In this document: positions 53,572-63,662 of the stretch, one piece after another
Numbering within the stretch: position 1 is the stretch's first letter
How the letters are laid out: each line of letters begins with the position of its first letter
Assembly: GCA_003313425.1 (NCBI GenBank)
Contig: NHZP01000036.1
Coordinates: 1-64,000, forward strand
Length of the DNA stretch: 64,000 nt
Reading direction: 5' to 3'
Source of the DNA: Pseudopyrenochaeta lycopersici
Lineage: Eukaryota > Ascomycota > Dothideomycetes > Pleosporales > Pseudopyrenochaetaceae
Made by a program: the position numbers and the translations under genes
The notes under the pieces: generated by a model
Database searches by the model: none
The model's input: the letters and a program-made list of their open reading frames with translations, nothing else
Told to the model about the DNA's origin: nothing

Positions 53572-54418
53572 CAGAGCGATATCTAGATATGGGCTGTACA
53601 TAGTGATTCGAGTCTAAAGTAAGCTGCTAAGCTACTGCAATTTCACTCAACAAAACAATGCATTTAATAACGGCTCATCATAATTTTGGCACAATCTCTA
53701 CGTAAACAGTACAACACATGCTAGAAGCAAGCCTGGCAAACGCAATTAACGTGGCTTGCTCACTTGCTGCGGCATATTCGCCCGTGGATCATTAGCTGCA
53801 TAGTACCTATGGTCAACGAAAGGGACAGACAATCCATTCCTCCCTTACATTCTCTCTTCGCCAAAAAGGTGAACTTGCATGAGGCCTGATGCCGTATTCC
53901 GCTCCTGTAACTGCGAATTGACGCCAAATGCAGGAGGGCGTGTTTGCGCGCCATGGATCGCAAACGTTCCTAGTGTTCTGACAGGGGTTAGACAGTTCAA
54001 CTACAGGAACTTGGGCCTCACCCTCTGCTGCTCCTACCATCATGGCAATACTCTTGTACAATCGAAGCAGCCTTCGTTGGCGGGCTCCAGTAGGGGTTGA
54101 AAGATGTATCCTCTTCCGGGATCGCGTTTAGAACATATTGTGCTTGCTGGTATGATTTGGGAGCCATGTCAATGAACCTGCGGTGCAAGGATCTATTGGC
54201 AAGTGAACGCTTGATATAGAACGTAGACTTTCGTCACTGCGCTGACAACGGCATATGTGAGCATGACTTATATCCCCATAAGAATAAATGGCGCACGTTT
54301 TATTACTTTTAAGAAGCGGCTCTTGCATTTGTCAGAGCCGGGTGAGGGTAAGCACTCTTGGCGTTCATTTGATCAAACATTCCTCAGTCATAGCTGACTT
54401 TCTAGCTACCGTCTTGGC
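53572..54418. other. Intergenic, nothing recognised
   Basis: Short frames on both strands (53760-54061) lack support. Confidence 0.35.
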
Positions 54419-54850
54419 TTACAGTGTCTTTATAAGGCCTTGGCCCTTGACCCCAGCATCATGCGAAATCTGTGGAGTCTTCGTCGCGGATAGTGTGCAT
54501 GGCTCTTCTGTACGGACGTTCTGGGATCCGCCCTTTGACTGCAGTCGTCCGTCATGACTGGCACTTTTTTCACACCTATTGCAAAATTTGTCCCATTTAT
54601 CAGATCCCATTTCCGCGTGTCTTTCGTCTTCATAATCAGATGCTTCGCTAGAATCCGAGGAAAAGGCGCTGTAGAATTCCTGCTCTGTGGCTGGGCATGG
54701 TCCTTCAGACCGCTCCGTGGTATTATTAGCAGCATCCGTATCCGGCAATGTTTCCCGAAGTGCACATTCTGAGGCGCTATTTTCGATCTTCAACACAGTT
54801 TGACGAGTCACACTGCATGGTCGAGGATGCCTAAGCTCAGGCGTTGGCAT
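54419..54850 (-). CDS. Small acidic hypothetical protein with CxxC
   Basis: 143 residues. Polar Ser/Glu-rich middle (YSAFSSDSSEASDYEDERHA) and a KWDKFCNRCEKSASH segment with one CxxC pair. The layout (acidic run plus CxxC) recalls the orphan at 21482, without sequence homology that I can see. No family recognised. Confidence 0.4.
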   Translation of the reverse strand: MPTPELRHPRPCSVTRQTVLKIENSASECALRETLPDTDAANNTTERSEGPCPATEQEFYSAFSSDSSEASDYEDERHAEMGSDKWDKFCNRCEKSASHDGRLQSKGGSQNVRTEEPCTLSATKTPQISHDAGVKGQGLIKTL

Positions 54851-55378
54851 ACTTACACGTAGGTTTCGGAACTATCTGCAGGAAAGAGGATTGGACATGG
54901 TCCTGCTTTCACATAGCGGTAGAGCCATCAAATTACGTATGGGAGATAAGGACTAGGATGATGCTGCCGGCAATCACGGGGGACTTCTGCGTCTATTGAT
55001 ATGACAGCGTCAATAAACTGGTCGAACGTCGCCCGTTTGCCCGCCAAGTACAGATAGGCGTAATTACTCCACAAGGCCATTTGTTATTGTCTGACTTCAA
55101 ATCAGCGATGAGGGATCCGTGTGCTTATCTGCGGGCGGCCCGGCCAATCGAAACTCGGCGATCGATATAGACGTCCTATATTCGGGACAACGACGTAATT
55201 ACGTGAGTGGGCTACTAAACCTTTTCGGGAAAGGTAATTGAGTCACGCCACAATTTACACACACACGTGTGCGTGAAGTACTGTGTCGCATCATTGCATC
55301 GAAGTATTTCCTCTCACTCAGAATCGAAGACAGAGCGTACATCACCCCCTTCATCAGCTCTGTTGTTGACAGCCAGGC
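54851..55378. other. Intergenic, nothing recognised
   Basis: A short ACACACACGTGTGCGTG palindromic stretch occurs at about 55257-55273. No gene. Confidence 0.3.
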
Positions 55379-55699
55379 ATGTACGCACGTCAGTCGGCGT
55401 CGCGCTCCACCTTAATGCAGAACCAATCTGAACCAGACAGTACGTATGCCGTTGTAGCGGCCATGAAACAACTTTACGTAGCGAACCCAAAGCAGCACCG
55501 TGCATGTGACATGTGTTGCATAGCCTTTGTCCAGCTTGCAACGACCCCTTGCTGCGGGAAAAACACAGCCTGCTGGAGCTGTTTCTTTATTTGGAGAGGA
55601 AGATGCCAAGGGGAGTTTCGAAAGCCGTCCTGTCCTTACTGCCGCAACGAAGTCACTTTCCAGAGTTTATTCGCCGCCACAGTGGCACGCCAGCAATGA
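55379..55699 (+). CDS. Small RING-like zinc finger protein
   Basis: 106 residues. Cysteine pairs are spaced as in RING fingers: CDMC, then TPCCGKNTACWSC, then CPYC near the end, with a 15-20 residue basic loop between. The middle of the finger has Cys where many RINGs have His. Small RINGs often act as E3 ubiquitin ligases; that is family inference. No other domain. Confidence 0.6.
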   Translation: MYARQSASRSTLMQNQSEPDSTYAVVAAMKQLYVANPKQHRACDMCCIAFVQLATTPCCGKNTACWSCFFIWRGRCQGEFRKPSCPYCRNEVTFQSLFAATVARQQ

Positions 55700-56266
55700 A
55701 GTCAACGCTGCCCCCATACCAGGGCTTCTGTGGGGTAATTCGGCGGCTCGTTTATGCAAGATTATGAGCTTTTTTTTACCTTTATTTCGACGAAAAATGT
55801 CAAAGACTAAGTTATACGACGAGATTCCGAAGCTCAATGGACATCTTTTCGAAGTTGAGTTCACAAGCTAACGTCTCTACATGCGCAGCGAGACGCCTCC
55901 GTGCGGGGGTACCGTCACTTCAACCAACCCGATCATTTCGCACACCATAATAATTACTATCGCTCTAGACCGTTACCACCAAAAGGTTACTTTCGACTTT
56001 GTTGTGATAAAAGTGCGAGCGGGCTTCCGCCACGGAGGGGTGGGACGTTAGGTATGCCACTGTCATGCGCTGAATTTTAGAAGTATATAGACAGGTAGAA
56101 GCCGAAGCTAATCCATATTAAGGGACGAATGTCACCTATGCCAAAAGAACGACACTATGCTACCTGTCACTTCAAGTATCTACAAGGGAAACGGTGAAAG
56201 CGTTGGAAGGGCGGGTGCGTCTCGACACCCAGGGAAGGTACATCATGCACCACACTCTATCATGGC
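55700..56266. other. Intergenic, nothing recognised
   Basis: No credible gene or repeat. Confidence 0.35.
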
Positions 56267-56942
56267 TCAAGACCAGAAATCTCGTACGCTTAAACATCCA
56301 ATTCCTTTTTCAAGGTGATATAAAACCACGCTATGCTCACAATATGACACTAGCCCGGTGCGCTTTCTGAACACCCTGCCGTCTTGTTTTAGCGGGTTAC
56401 ATGATGCCAAATAATATATCGTGAGCTTCATCTCCATAATAGCGACCATTCCTCCGTGCTCCGTAGTCTTTCGGGAGGCGTAGGACTGGAAAACTTTCAT
56501 GTATAGATGGATCAACATTCCAGATAGGACGCGAAACTTGCGAGGGATTGGGACTAGGAACAGAACCTGTCGGCTGATCGTCGACGGTACAGAGAGCTCC
56601 ATAACGCGAGACTACATGCGAAGGCTGCATGATTATCTCGACATGTCTCTCCTGTGTCTCCCGAAGCTCATCGTCGTTGATTGTAGGAAAGTACACAGAT
56701 ATCTCGCATTCGGCACTGGCAGCGTCGGTGTCAAAGACAGGAAATACGGTGCTAACGCAAGGGCCTACTAATCGAATCTGAGGATACCGGGCTTCAGAAC
56801 TTAGTACTGCATCATGGTCTAGTCGCTGTCGGAGACGTGCGCCAGCCGATATCAATGACTTCAAGTGGTCTTTCATAAGGCTGCTCAAACTCTGTCGGAC
56901 TCTGTTGGAGACGCGAAAGGCCGTAACTTCCAGCCTATACAT
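56267..56942 (-). CDS. Hypothetical protein
   Basis: The main frame of 181 residues runs from 56942 to about 56397. It begins MYRLEVTAFRVSNRVRQSLS with an amphipathic helical N-terminus. A central ECEISVYFPTINDDEL and a C-terminal Tyr/Arg-rich tail (KDYGARRNGRYYGDEAH) follow. A second frame runs to 56267 and may be a 3' exon. The composition is protein-like. No family recognised. Confidence 0.45.
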
Positions 56943-57228
56943 AGCTAAAGCTACTGACGAAGCAGCTGAGTTAGCACTAATAAGTCAGCTGTGTATTAAA
57001 CAGAACCTGTGAGTAATCAACGCTGTAGCTGAATCAAGGCCTCCTAACGATTGTCTAAACAAACAGCACTTTAGCATCGATACGTTATGAGGTGGTCATG
57101 CTTAACTGGCATGGTTGGTACAGTCACTGGCGACTGCGGCTTCACCCTTGCACACAGCTGCAAACACCGTTTCGCGCCGATCTACCAGCAAAGGCTGTGC
57201 AGCCCCACCTTCCGTAGTTAAGTACTAC

Positions 57229-57511
57229 TGTCAGATGTAAAGCCCGATAGGGTGTTAGATGTCACGTGTCGATCTCCAAGTTGCGAGATCCTAGATGGTA
57301 GCACAAACTCTCGGGTGTAACCACTTGGCAGAGGGGCACACAAAAGCAGAAAACTGACAAGAACACAGAATCAATCAATCACGTTCATCATCAAAATTCA
57401 TCAAAGATCAAGCCAAATAGTCCTTGAGTCTGACAAGAACACAGAATCAATCAATCACGTTCATCATCAAAATTCATCAAAGATCAAGCCAAATAGTCCT
57501 TGAGTCTGACA
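57229..57511 (+). repeat. Solo LTR, TGTCAG Copia family (copy 7), with 76-bp tandem duplication
   Basis: Begins TGTCAGATGTAAAGCC and ends CCTTGAGTCTGACA. Perfect target duplication ACTAC (57224-57228 and 57512-57516). A 76-bp unit that begins GAACACAGAATC and includes the terminal CTGACA occurs twice in tandem without visible differences (57361 and 57437). Confidence 0.86.
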
Positions 57512-57607
57512 ACTACCCGTCAGCATCATCCTCAGCTAATTACTTATGCAAGGGTCGCGTGCAAAACAAACGATATCACTGGTCAGCGATCAATATTACA
57601 TGGGCCG

Positions 57608-57850
57608 TATTAGTATGAGTACCCTAATAATGTGGCACATGTGATGCAGTTCTCAATAGACTTGAAATTATCTTTATTTTGAGTTGTCTCAATCTCTTTC
57701 TTCAAAGCGCAGCCAAGTCTTTATATCTGCGGTCTCAACTTCAGCTCTTCGGACTGGCCGACGGTCAATCCGATATTCTCGGTCTCACCGAAAGTCTAAA
57801 ATTTCGGTCTCTCCGATCAGATATCACCGTACTTTCTAGACCTGTCAACA
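57608..57850. repeat. Unclassified ~240-bp nested insertion
   Basis: It interrupts the MITE body at GGGCC..GGCCGGACCC, where other copies read GGGCCGGACCC. A short GGCC duplication flanks it. It contains repeated TCGGTCTC-like motifs. No family assigned. Confidence 0.55.
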
Positions 57851-57931
57851 GGCCGGACCCTTGGCTGGCAGGTCGGCCCCAGTTGGTGTTGCTGCCAGGC
57901 AAGGGTGAAGCCGCATTCACGAAGCACTGTA

Positions 57932-58243
57932 TGAAATCGAGCCTTTGTATTGCCTAATAATACTATTTAGGTGATGGAGCTATCGTAAGATCCATCGACC
58001 AAGCTACACAATATCAAATACGACACTCTGCGTGCTTAGCAGGAGACTGCTTCATAGTTCAATAATCACGATTAAATCTGCGGGGTAGGACGAACGCTTA
58101 ACCCGAATGCCATATTACAGCAAGGCGTCGTTAAGGTGCAAGACTACACGACTTATCCTCCCAAAAAGCGTCCGCGGTGAGTTATACGGTGGTATTCACT
58201 ACGGTTGTAATCCAGAAATGACGGGTTCTCTCTTACTATGACC
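57932..58243. other. Spacer, no gene
   Basis: 3' flank of the protease-like gene on minus. Nothing recognised. Confidence 0.3.
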
Positions 58244-59836
58244 TCATACGTTTCGCTCTTGCCCAAACACTACGGAATCTGTGGACATGGAGTTGGCTGG
58301 CAATTCGACTAGCAGGGAAGGCAGCTGCTTCTTCTCGAAATCACCCATTTCATTGTGTTGCGGTGTCAGCGGAGATTGTAGCTCGCATCTTAAAGACGAG
58401 TCTATCTCGTGTGTTGCCTTCACGGCCTTGGAAGTGTCGACCGTGTGACGCTGAGCTAGGCAGGGGCAGAAGCGCCACACCAAGATCGCAAGAGCAATAA
58501 GCAGTACGATGACTACGACTGGTAAGGCAACTAGAAGAGTGCCTATCTTCTTCGGGTTTGAAACCGGGCTTAGTAATCCAGCAATTGTGATGATCTGCGC
58601 AGGCGGCAGTGGACTGGAAAAATTGGCTTGAGCAATGGTGAAGTTCCTACGCTCATAATCAACGATAAGCATGGACTCCTGAAGAAACGTGCGACCTATG
58701 ATGTTCATTCCATGAACCGCTCGACGAATCGGAAAGTAGCGCGTAGAGTTTGGGAAGGCTGGAGGTGAGCCACTCAGATCAAACGCGTCATACGGTAGCT
58801 CAATGCTTACAGAGTCGATGCTCGCCCGTATATCGTTACCAATCTGTATCGAGATTGTCGCATTCTGTTTCTTGTTATGCTCTAGGACTGTGTCGTTCAC
58901 CAGATAATACCCGGTTGCTGAATCATATTGAAGCCTGAACAAGCTTTCCAAGGCATCGCAGACAGACTTCGGGAGCCATAAGTACGGAAGCGAAGAATCA
59001 ACAACTGCGAAGAAGCCAGACGAGCTTGATGTTGCAGAAAACACGTTTCTCCCCTCGTACAGCGCTGTCGTGATAGTAATCGACTGCACGCCTATAACGA
59101 GAGATGTATTTGTGGGCCCGGGCATTGCGATGGACATCCCTCCCTCGAAGCGGCTTCTATCGTATCCCCCAAAGACTAGACTGCCAGGAACACCTTTCTC
59201 ACCTGCTGATGGGTTATAAGATACCCATGGTTGTCAGTCCGGGGAGGCCTTACGATACCTTGCACCTGCTGTGTAGCTATACGAGAGGCTTGAGATCGCC
59301 CCAGAAGCGTTGAGATTGGTAATATACGAGTTGATGCCACCAGAGCCGACGTTCAAAAGAGTGGCTGAAAGCCCAACGCTGCTCAAGAAAGGTTCCCTGG
59401 AAAAATGTCCGGCTATGAGTTGACGGACCAGAACCGGACTGTTCGCGGATGACGAACCAATTCCTATTGAGTCCAGTCCGTACCGACCATTCGCTGGCTG
59501 GTCATCGCCGAAGTACTGCTCTAGATTGAACAATCCCAAGTCATGGTATTGGTACGACAAATTGCTTTGATAACCCTGGCTTTGCCTACTGTTGTAGGGA
59601 AGAATGCCACGTCCTTCCACACATGACGATAGGTTGCACCAATCTGTTTGCAGTGGCAGAAGTGTAGCTGACTGCGAGGTTGACACAACCGCTTTGAAGT
59701 TCTGTCCGTACCTGCCGGTACCATCATCACCGACGTTTATCAGGAAGGTAGACCATGCACCATCGTCTCCATCGAAGGAGCCGCTTGGTGGAACGATGAT
59801 CGGCTTTGGAAGATGTGACATGATTACGCGGTACAT
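58244..59836 (-). CDS. Membrane-anchored aspartic-protease-like protein (A1 fold)
   Basis: Exons 59836-59254 and 59205-58244 (48-bp intron GTAAGG..CATCAG) give about 514 residues. The pepsin fold is clear from FLINVGDDG, TLLPLQTDWC, FNLEQYFGDD, YGLDSIGIG, GSLVFGGYD, FAVVDSSLPYLWLP and MNIIGRTFLQESMLIVDYE. A transmembrane helix (LLVALPVVVIVLLIALAILVW) and a cytoplasmic tail of about 75 residues follow. Where pepsins carry the first catalytic DTG this protein has VVSTSQS, so the Asp is missing; the second site is DSS rather than D[ST]G. It is probably not a working protease. No signal peptide is visible, so a 5' exon may be missing. A surface role is inference. Confidence 0.82.
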
Positions 59837-60188
59837 CCACTTCTCGTTTTGTCCATGAGTTACTATTTGTACGCAGTACTCGGTGCTATCAACTTCGATA
59901 GAGCGTAGCGTGGAATAAGTCCAGGTCTCGATTTTATCTGGTGACTCCGTTACGGTTTACCTAATTACCAAGCGCTCGAAATACTGGACTCCGGCATGAG
60001 ATATAATCAGCCAAGTTCTTCATAATTGCCCTGTAATTGTGCACAAAGGCCGCCGATTCTCTTACGTAGCATCAGTGATGTCAGAGATCCTCTAGTCGTT
60101 TGCGGGTACACCCAAAAGTCTGTTAGATGGCTGCAGCGCTGTGCAGGTCAAACCACGTGTGTAACGTGAAGAATAAGTGCCAAATATA
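59837..60188. other. Spacer, possible missed 5' exon
   Basis: Upstream of the protease-like gene on minus; no signal-peptide frame found. Nothing else. Confidence 0.3.
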
Positions 60189-60438
60189 GTCGCTAGCGAA
60201 TGCGGCTTCACCCTTGCGGGCAGCAACATGTTCTGGGTCAGGCTCATGTAATAATCGGTCGCTGGCCAGTATTACTCTTTGTTCTCTGTTCGACCCATGC
60301 GTAGCTGCGGATTATGCTAACAGTTTAGCGCTTATCTACCTCCAGAGGTAGGGCCAAGCTAAGCACCCTTACTAGCAGATCAGCGCAAAACGGTGTTGCA
60401 GCTGTGTGCAAGGGTGAAGCCGCAGTCGCTAGCGACAG
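60189..60438. repeat. TA-flanked MITE (CAGTCG family)
   Basis: 250 bp with inverted ends GTCGCTAGCGAATGCGGCTT and, on the right, AAGCCGCAGTCGCTAGCGAC. TA at 60187-60188 and 60439-60440. The outermost bases have decayed on the left. The inside is a diverged relative of 32197-32460. Confidence 0.8.
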
Positions 60439-60440
60439 TA

Positions 60441-61548
60441 ATTTTTAGTTTACTCAATCTTTAGCCTATTTTCCTAAGGTCATTTTTATTTAAAACAAAC
60501 TTCAGCACCACATAAGTCTACCATCATGAGCTCAATTGAAGCCGCGCCTGCAGAAATAGAATTGCTGAAGCCAGGAGAAGCCCCCTCTTATACGAGACTT
60601 GTTTTGATAGAGCGCGAATATGGCGACCACTTTGCCGTACTGAAGAGGGCGGCCTAAGTGGCCAGGGTGTGAGTGTCAAAGCATTTGCAGGGGCATGACC
60701 CTATTGTTGCTGTGTTGGGACATGTGCTGTAATATAGGAATTAAGAATTCTCTAACATATGTGACGTCGCATCTTATTACAGCGTAAATGTTGAATCGCA
60801 TAATGCCCACAGATTCAAGGCAGGCCCCGATGATGCCATGCAGTGTCTGGAACTTATTACAGCACAGATCCCTGCACTAAGCTAACACCAAACTGGTAGC
60901 CCACCTGTTGCGTGGGCCGGGTAAAGGCACGAGGGCGAGATAATTACGTTCGCTCGCGGCACAGCCACCGTTCATCCTTTGGCGAACAACGGCCCGCAAC
61001 GCTGGCGCTTTGGCAAGCCTCCCGGCCGCATCAAAATGACAGTCACATGAGAACGGTACCGTGGCGAACTATTCTGCATGGTTGCGTTGGCGAGGGCAAG
61101 CTATGGTTGGCGGTACATGGGAGCGTGTGATGCTCATGTCATTTGTGTGCGCCAAGTCCTCACGTCCATAGTGGCAGATGAGCACGGGTACCGTTAGGGT
61201 GGGGATTCCGTCCTCGCATGTGGGTAATTATCGCTTGTCACTGGACGAGCGACGGAAGCGAATGTGGTCGTGTGCCTACAGTAGACAATTCCCCAGCGAT
61301 GGGCAGGCACCTCTACGTGGTGCTGGGGATTAGTACTCAAGTAGTGGCGGCTGCTTGAGGAAGCTAAGATCTGCCTAGAAGAGATGGAGAGGTGGAGACG
61401 CGGAAAGGTGGAGAATGGGAAGAAATGGGAAGGGTGGAATGGTGGAATGGTGGAATGGTGGAAGGATGGCAAAGCGACGCCGATAACATAGGAATACCAC
61501 AGGCTCCAACGAGGCTCAAGGTTCGTGAATGAAATGGAACAACCCAGT
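60441..61548. other. Intergenic with purine-rich minisatellite
   Basis: A GGAATGGT-type tandem run lies at about 61380-61468, all purine-rich on plus. No gene supported; the minus frames across it are low complexity. Confidence 0.4.
61380..61468. repeat. Purine-rich minisatellite
   Basis: Imperfect units of about nine bases (GGTGGAATG) are repeated, preceded by GGAGAGGTGGAGA-like units. Probably grown by slippage. Confidence 0.7.
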
Positions 61549-61771
61549 TGTCAGATAGAATGCTCAAATGCGATGAGGTATGTTGATGGGTTTTATTTCA
61601 TTGTATTGATGCTCTCCGAGTTCTTTTCTATTTTTTTTGTCCTTTTTATGTAGTGTGTGTGCCAAGTGGTTACACCCGAGCTATGTGCTACAATGCAGTA
61701 TCGCGTACGCTCGCTGCTGTGCTATAGATCTAACAGCATACTCTTTCCGGGCACCCATCTTGTATCTGACA
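61549..61771 (-). repeat. Solo LTR, TGTCAG Copia family (copy 8)
   Basis: Begins TGTCAGATAGAATGC and ends CTTGTATCTGACA. Perfect target duplication CCAGT (61544-61548 and 61772-61776). It shares a GCCAAGTGGTTACACCCGAG segment with the copies at 32800 and 57229. Confidence 0.87.
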
Positions 61772-62243
61772 CCAGTGTAACTACAATAGTTATAACCATA
61801 GTAGTGGTAGCCTGCATATCCCACGGGAAGTTGAAGCTCTGAACTGGGAGAATACGTGTGATAATTCTTTCACTATCTATCAGCTAGAGGCCTATATATA
61901 CATAGGACTCCAATAAGGGTGTGTTTGAGACTGGCCTATCACTGTTTGTGATAGGCCGTCACACCACGTGATCTGGGATCCAACTCGGGAGAGGTCATGG
62001 TAAATGAAATAAAAAGAAAAAGAAGACTGTAGACAATTAATTCCCATGGTCGTAGAACTAATCAGGGACCTCGAGTTTCACGTAAACTGATCTCAAGAGC
62101 AATGCCTTTCCACTGGCCTCCCTAAGAACCTGAACTCTAGCACGTAAGCGCGTGTAAGGAGGCTTTAGAAGACTATTCGATTGGGTGAGGTCTACTGCGT
62201 CGACCGAGTCATGGGTATATATCCATGAAACGAAGTCGCCAAC
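61772..62243. other. Spacer with a perfect hairpin
   Basis: It contains the inverted repeat at 61933-61957. No gene. Confidence 0.4.
61933..61957. repeat. Perfect 10-bp stem hairpin
   Basis: GGCCTATCAC, a five-base loop, then GTGATAGGCC. Weaker outer pairing (GGTGTG..CACACC) extends it. Confidence 0.7.
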
Positions 62244-62322
62244 ATGAACCCCGTGAATTTGTCCTCTATGGGCCGTTTACAAAAACCTCTCAGGTAAGTG
62301 AGCTAGATTAACCCCGACCCAC

Positions 62323-62751
62323 ATGCTGATTCGTCAAAGGCTTCGATTTGATACAGTCCCTGTTGGAGTTGCTTTCGAGGCTACATTCAGAATGTCTCAA
62401 GTCTGGCAGAATACCGCTCGTACGTACAAGAATTGTCGCATGGTCAAGGTCAACGCGCCTGGAGCCAAGGGACTAGCAGTAGTTATCGATGGGAGGCCAC
62501 TAGAAACATGGACATCTGGCACCTTCACGGATGCGACAATGCCACGCCCATGTGGAGCCGCTGTCTTCGCGCGCATTCAAGACGAGGTACATGTAAGGTG
62601 CCATCCTAATGATACGATACATGAACACGTTGTGAATGAATTGATCTCATCCGCGGAGATCCGCGTCATATACGACCAGGCAACGCAACAGACTGCTGTT
62701 GATCTGTCAACATTTAACCCATCAAAATACCAATGCACCTGCACCAGTTAA
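62323..62751 (+). CDS. Small hypothetical protein
   Basis: 142 residues from the ATG at 62323. An alternative start at 62244 with an intron (GTAAGT..CAAAG) would replace the first residues. It is mixed alpha/beta in look (VGVAFEATFRMSQVWQ, GLAVVIDGRPLETW, EIRVIYDQATQQTAVDL) with a Cys pair at the end (YQCTCTS). No family recognised and no signal peptide. Confidence 0.5.
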   Translation: MLIRQRLRFDTVPVGVAFEATFRMSQVWQNTARTYKNCRMVKVNAPGAKGLAVVIDGRPLETWTSGTFTDATMPRPCGAAVFARIQDEVHVRCHPNDTIHEHVVNELISSAEIRVIYDQATQQTAVDLSTFNPSKYQCTCTS

Positions 62752-63662
62752 CCTGTAAAATGCGGTATTGCCTTTCGCTGAACGAAATCGGACTACCCGT
62801 TAGGAGCCTTTGCAAGCGCGAGCGCACACAAACGAAGCTCCGTCGCGAACTCGATGGAGCGAATGGCGTGTAAGAATAGGCACTTTCCTTGAGATAAGCC
62901 GCCCGTAATGCCTGTCAGAGAGGACTTTGGAGCACCGTATGGACAGAAATAATAGAGAGCTGAGTCTGAGTCTAGCGCCATGAGATTACCAAAGTATGTA
63001 CCATGTAATTGGAGTTTACAGCTCCCTAATCTCGGCCCAATGTGTACGTGTTCAGACGATTTCCTTTGACCAGCCAGATGCTTGCTTTTCTCCTTCAGGT
63101 GCGCTATCCCACTTCTGACATCTGTAAGTGAATTAGCGCATAGACCGCTGCCTTGAGCCTAAAAAACAACCTCTCTGAACAGTACAACACCAAGTTGTCA
63201 GGGGAAACGATTTGCCTTTCGCAGAAGCCACTATCTGACTTTAGCATCGGCACGTGAGAAACGTGCTCGTGTGCAATACCAATACGACAGGAACATTATG
63301 TGGTCAACAGATTGCTCGATTAGCTAGACTCCTCCAAGTATCAATTCTGTCGCAGCAATGGGTTTGCTTAAAAGACTCAAACCACGTTTGCCAAGTCCCC
63401 CCACTTCCGGGAACGTGAGAATCTCAATTTAATTACAACGAATACAAATCAGTCATAGTGTCCCCGAAACTGCAGGACAAGGCAGGGCAGTTATGACAGT
63501 AATGACATAACGGATACAAATTGTCATAGTTTTCTCTTTCCATAGTTTTCTCTTTCCAATATTACAAGTTGCGGATAAAGTTATGCAACTGGCTGGAGAG
63601 GCTCGGGAGCAGAAACAGATTATATAGTGTGCACCTTCAGAACCTTACAGCATGCCGTCGCA
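62752..63662. other. Intergenic, nothing recognised
   Basis: A direct repeat of about 18 bp (ATAGTTTTCTCTTTCCA) occurs near 63526-63559. No gene. Confidence 0.35.

Larger units (their letters stand above)
57121..57929. repeat. TA-flanked MITE carrying two nested insertions
   Basis: TA flanks at 57119-57120 and 57930-57931. The ends are CAGTCACTGGCGACTGCGGC and CCGCATTCACGAAGCACTG. The MITE body matches 31247-31503 once two insertions are removed: the TGTCAG solo LTR at 57229-57511 and a ~240-bp piece at about 57608-57850. Confidence 0.8.

Noticed and set aside
61194..61567. Minus-strand frames over the minisatellite (HHSTIPPFH-type repeats)
   Set aside because: Low-complexity translation of tandem repeats, not a gene.
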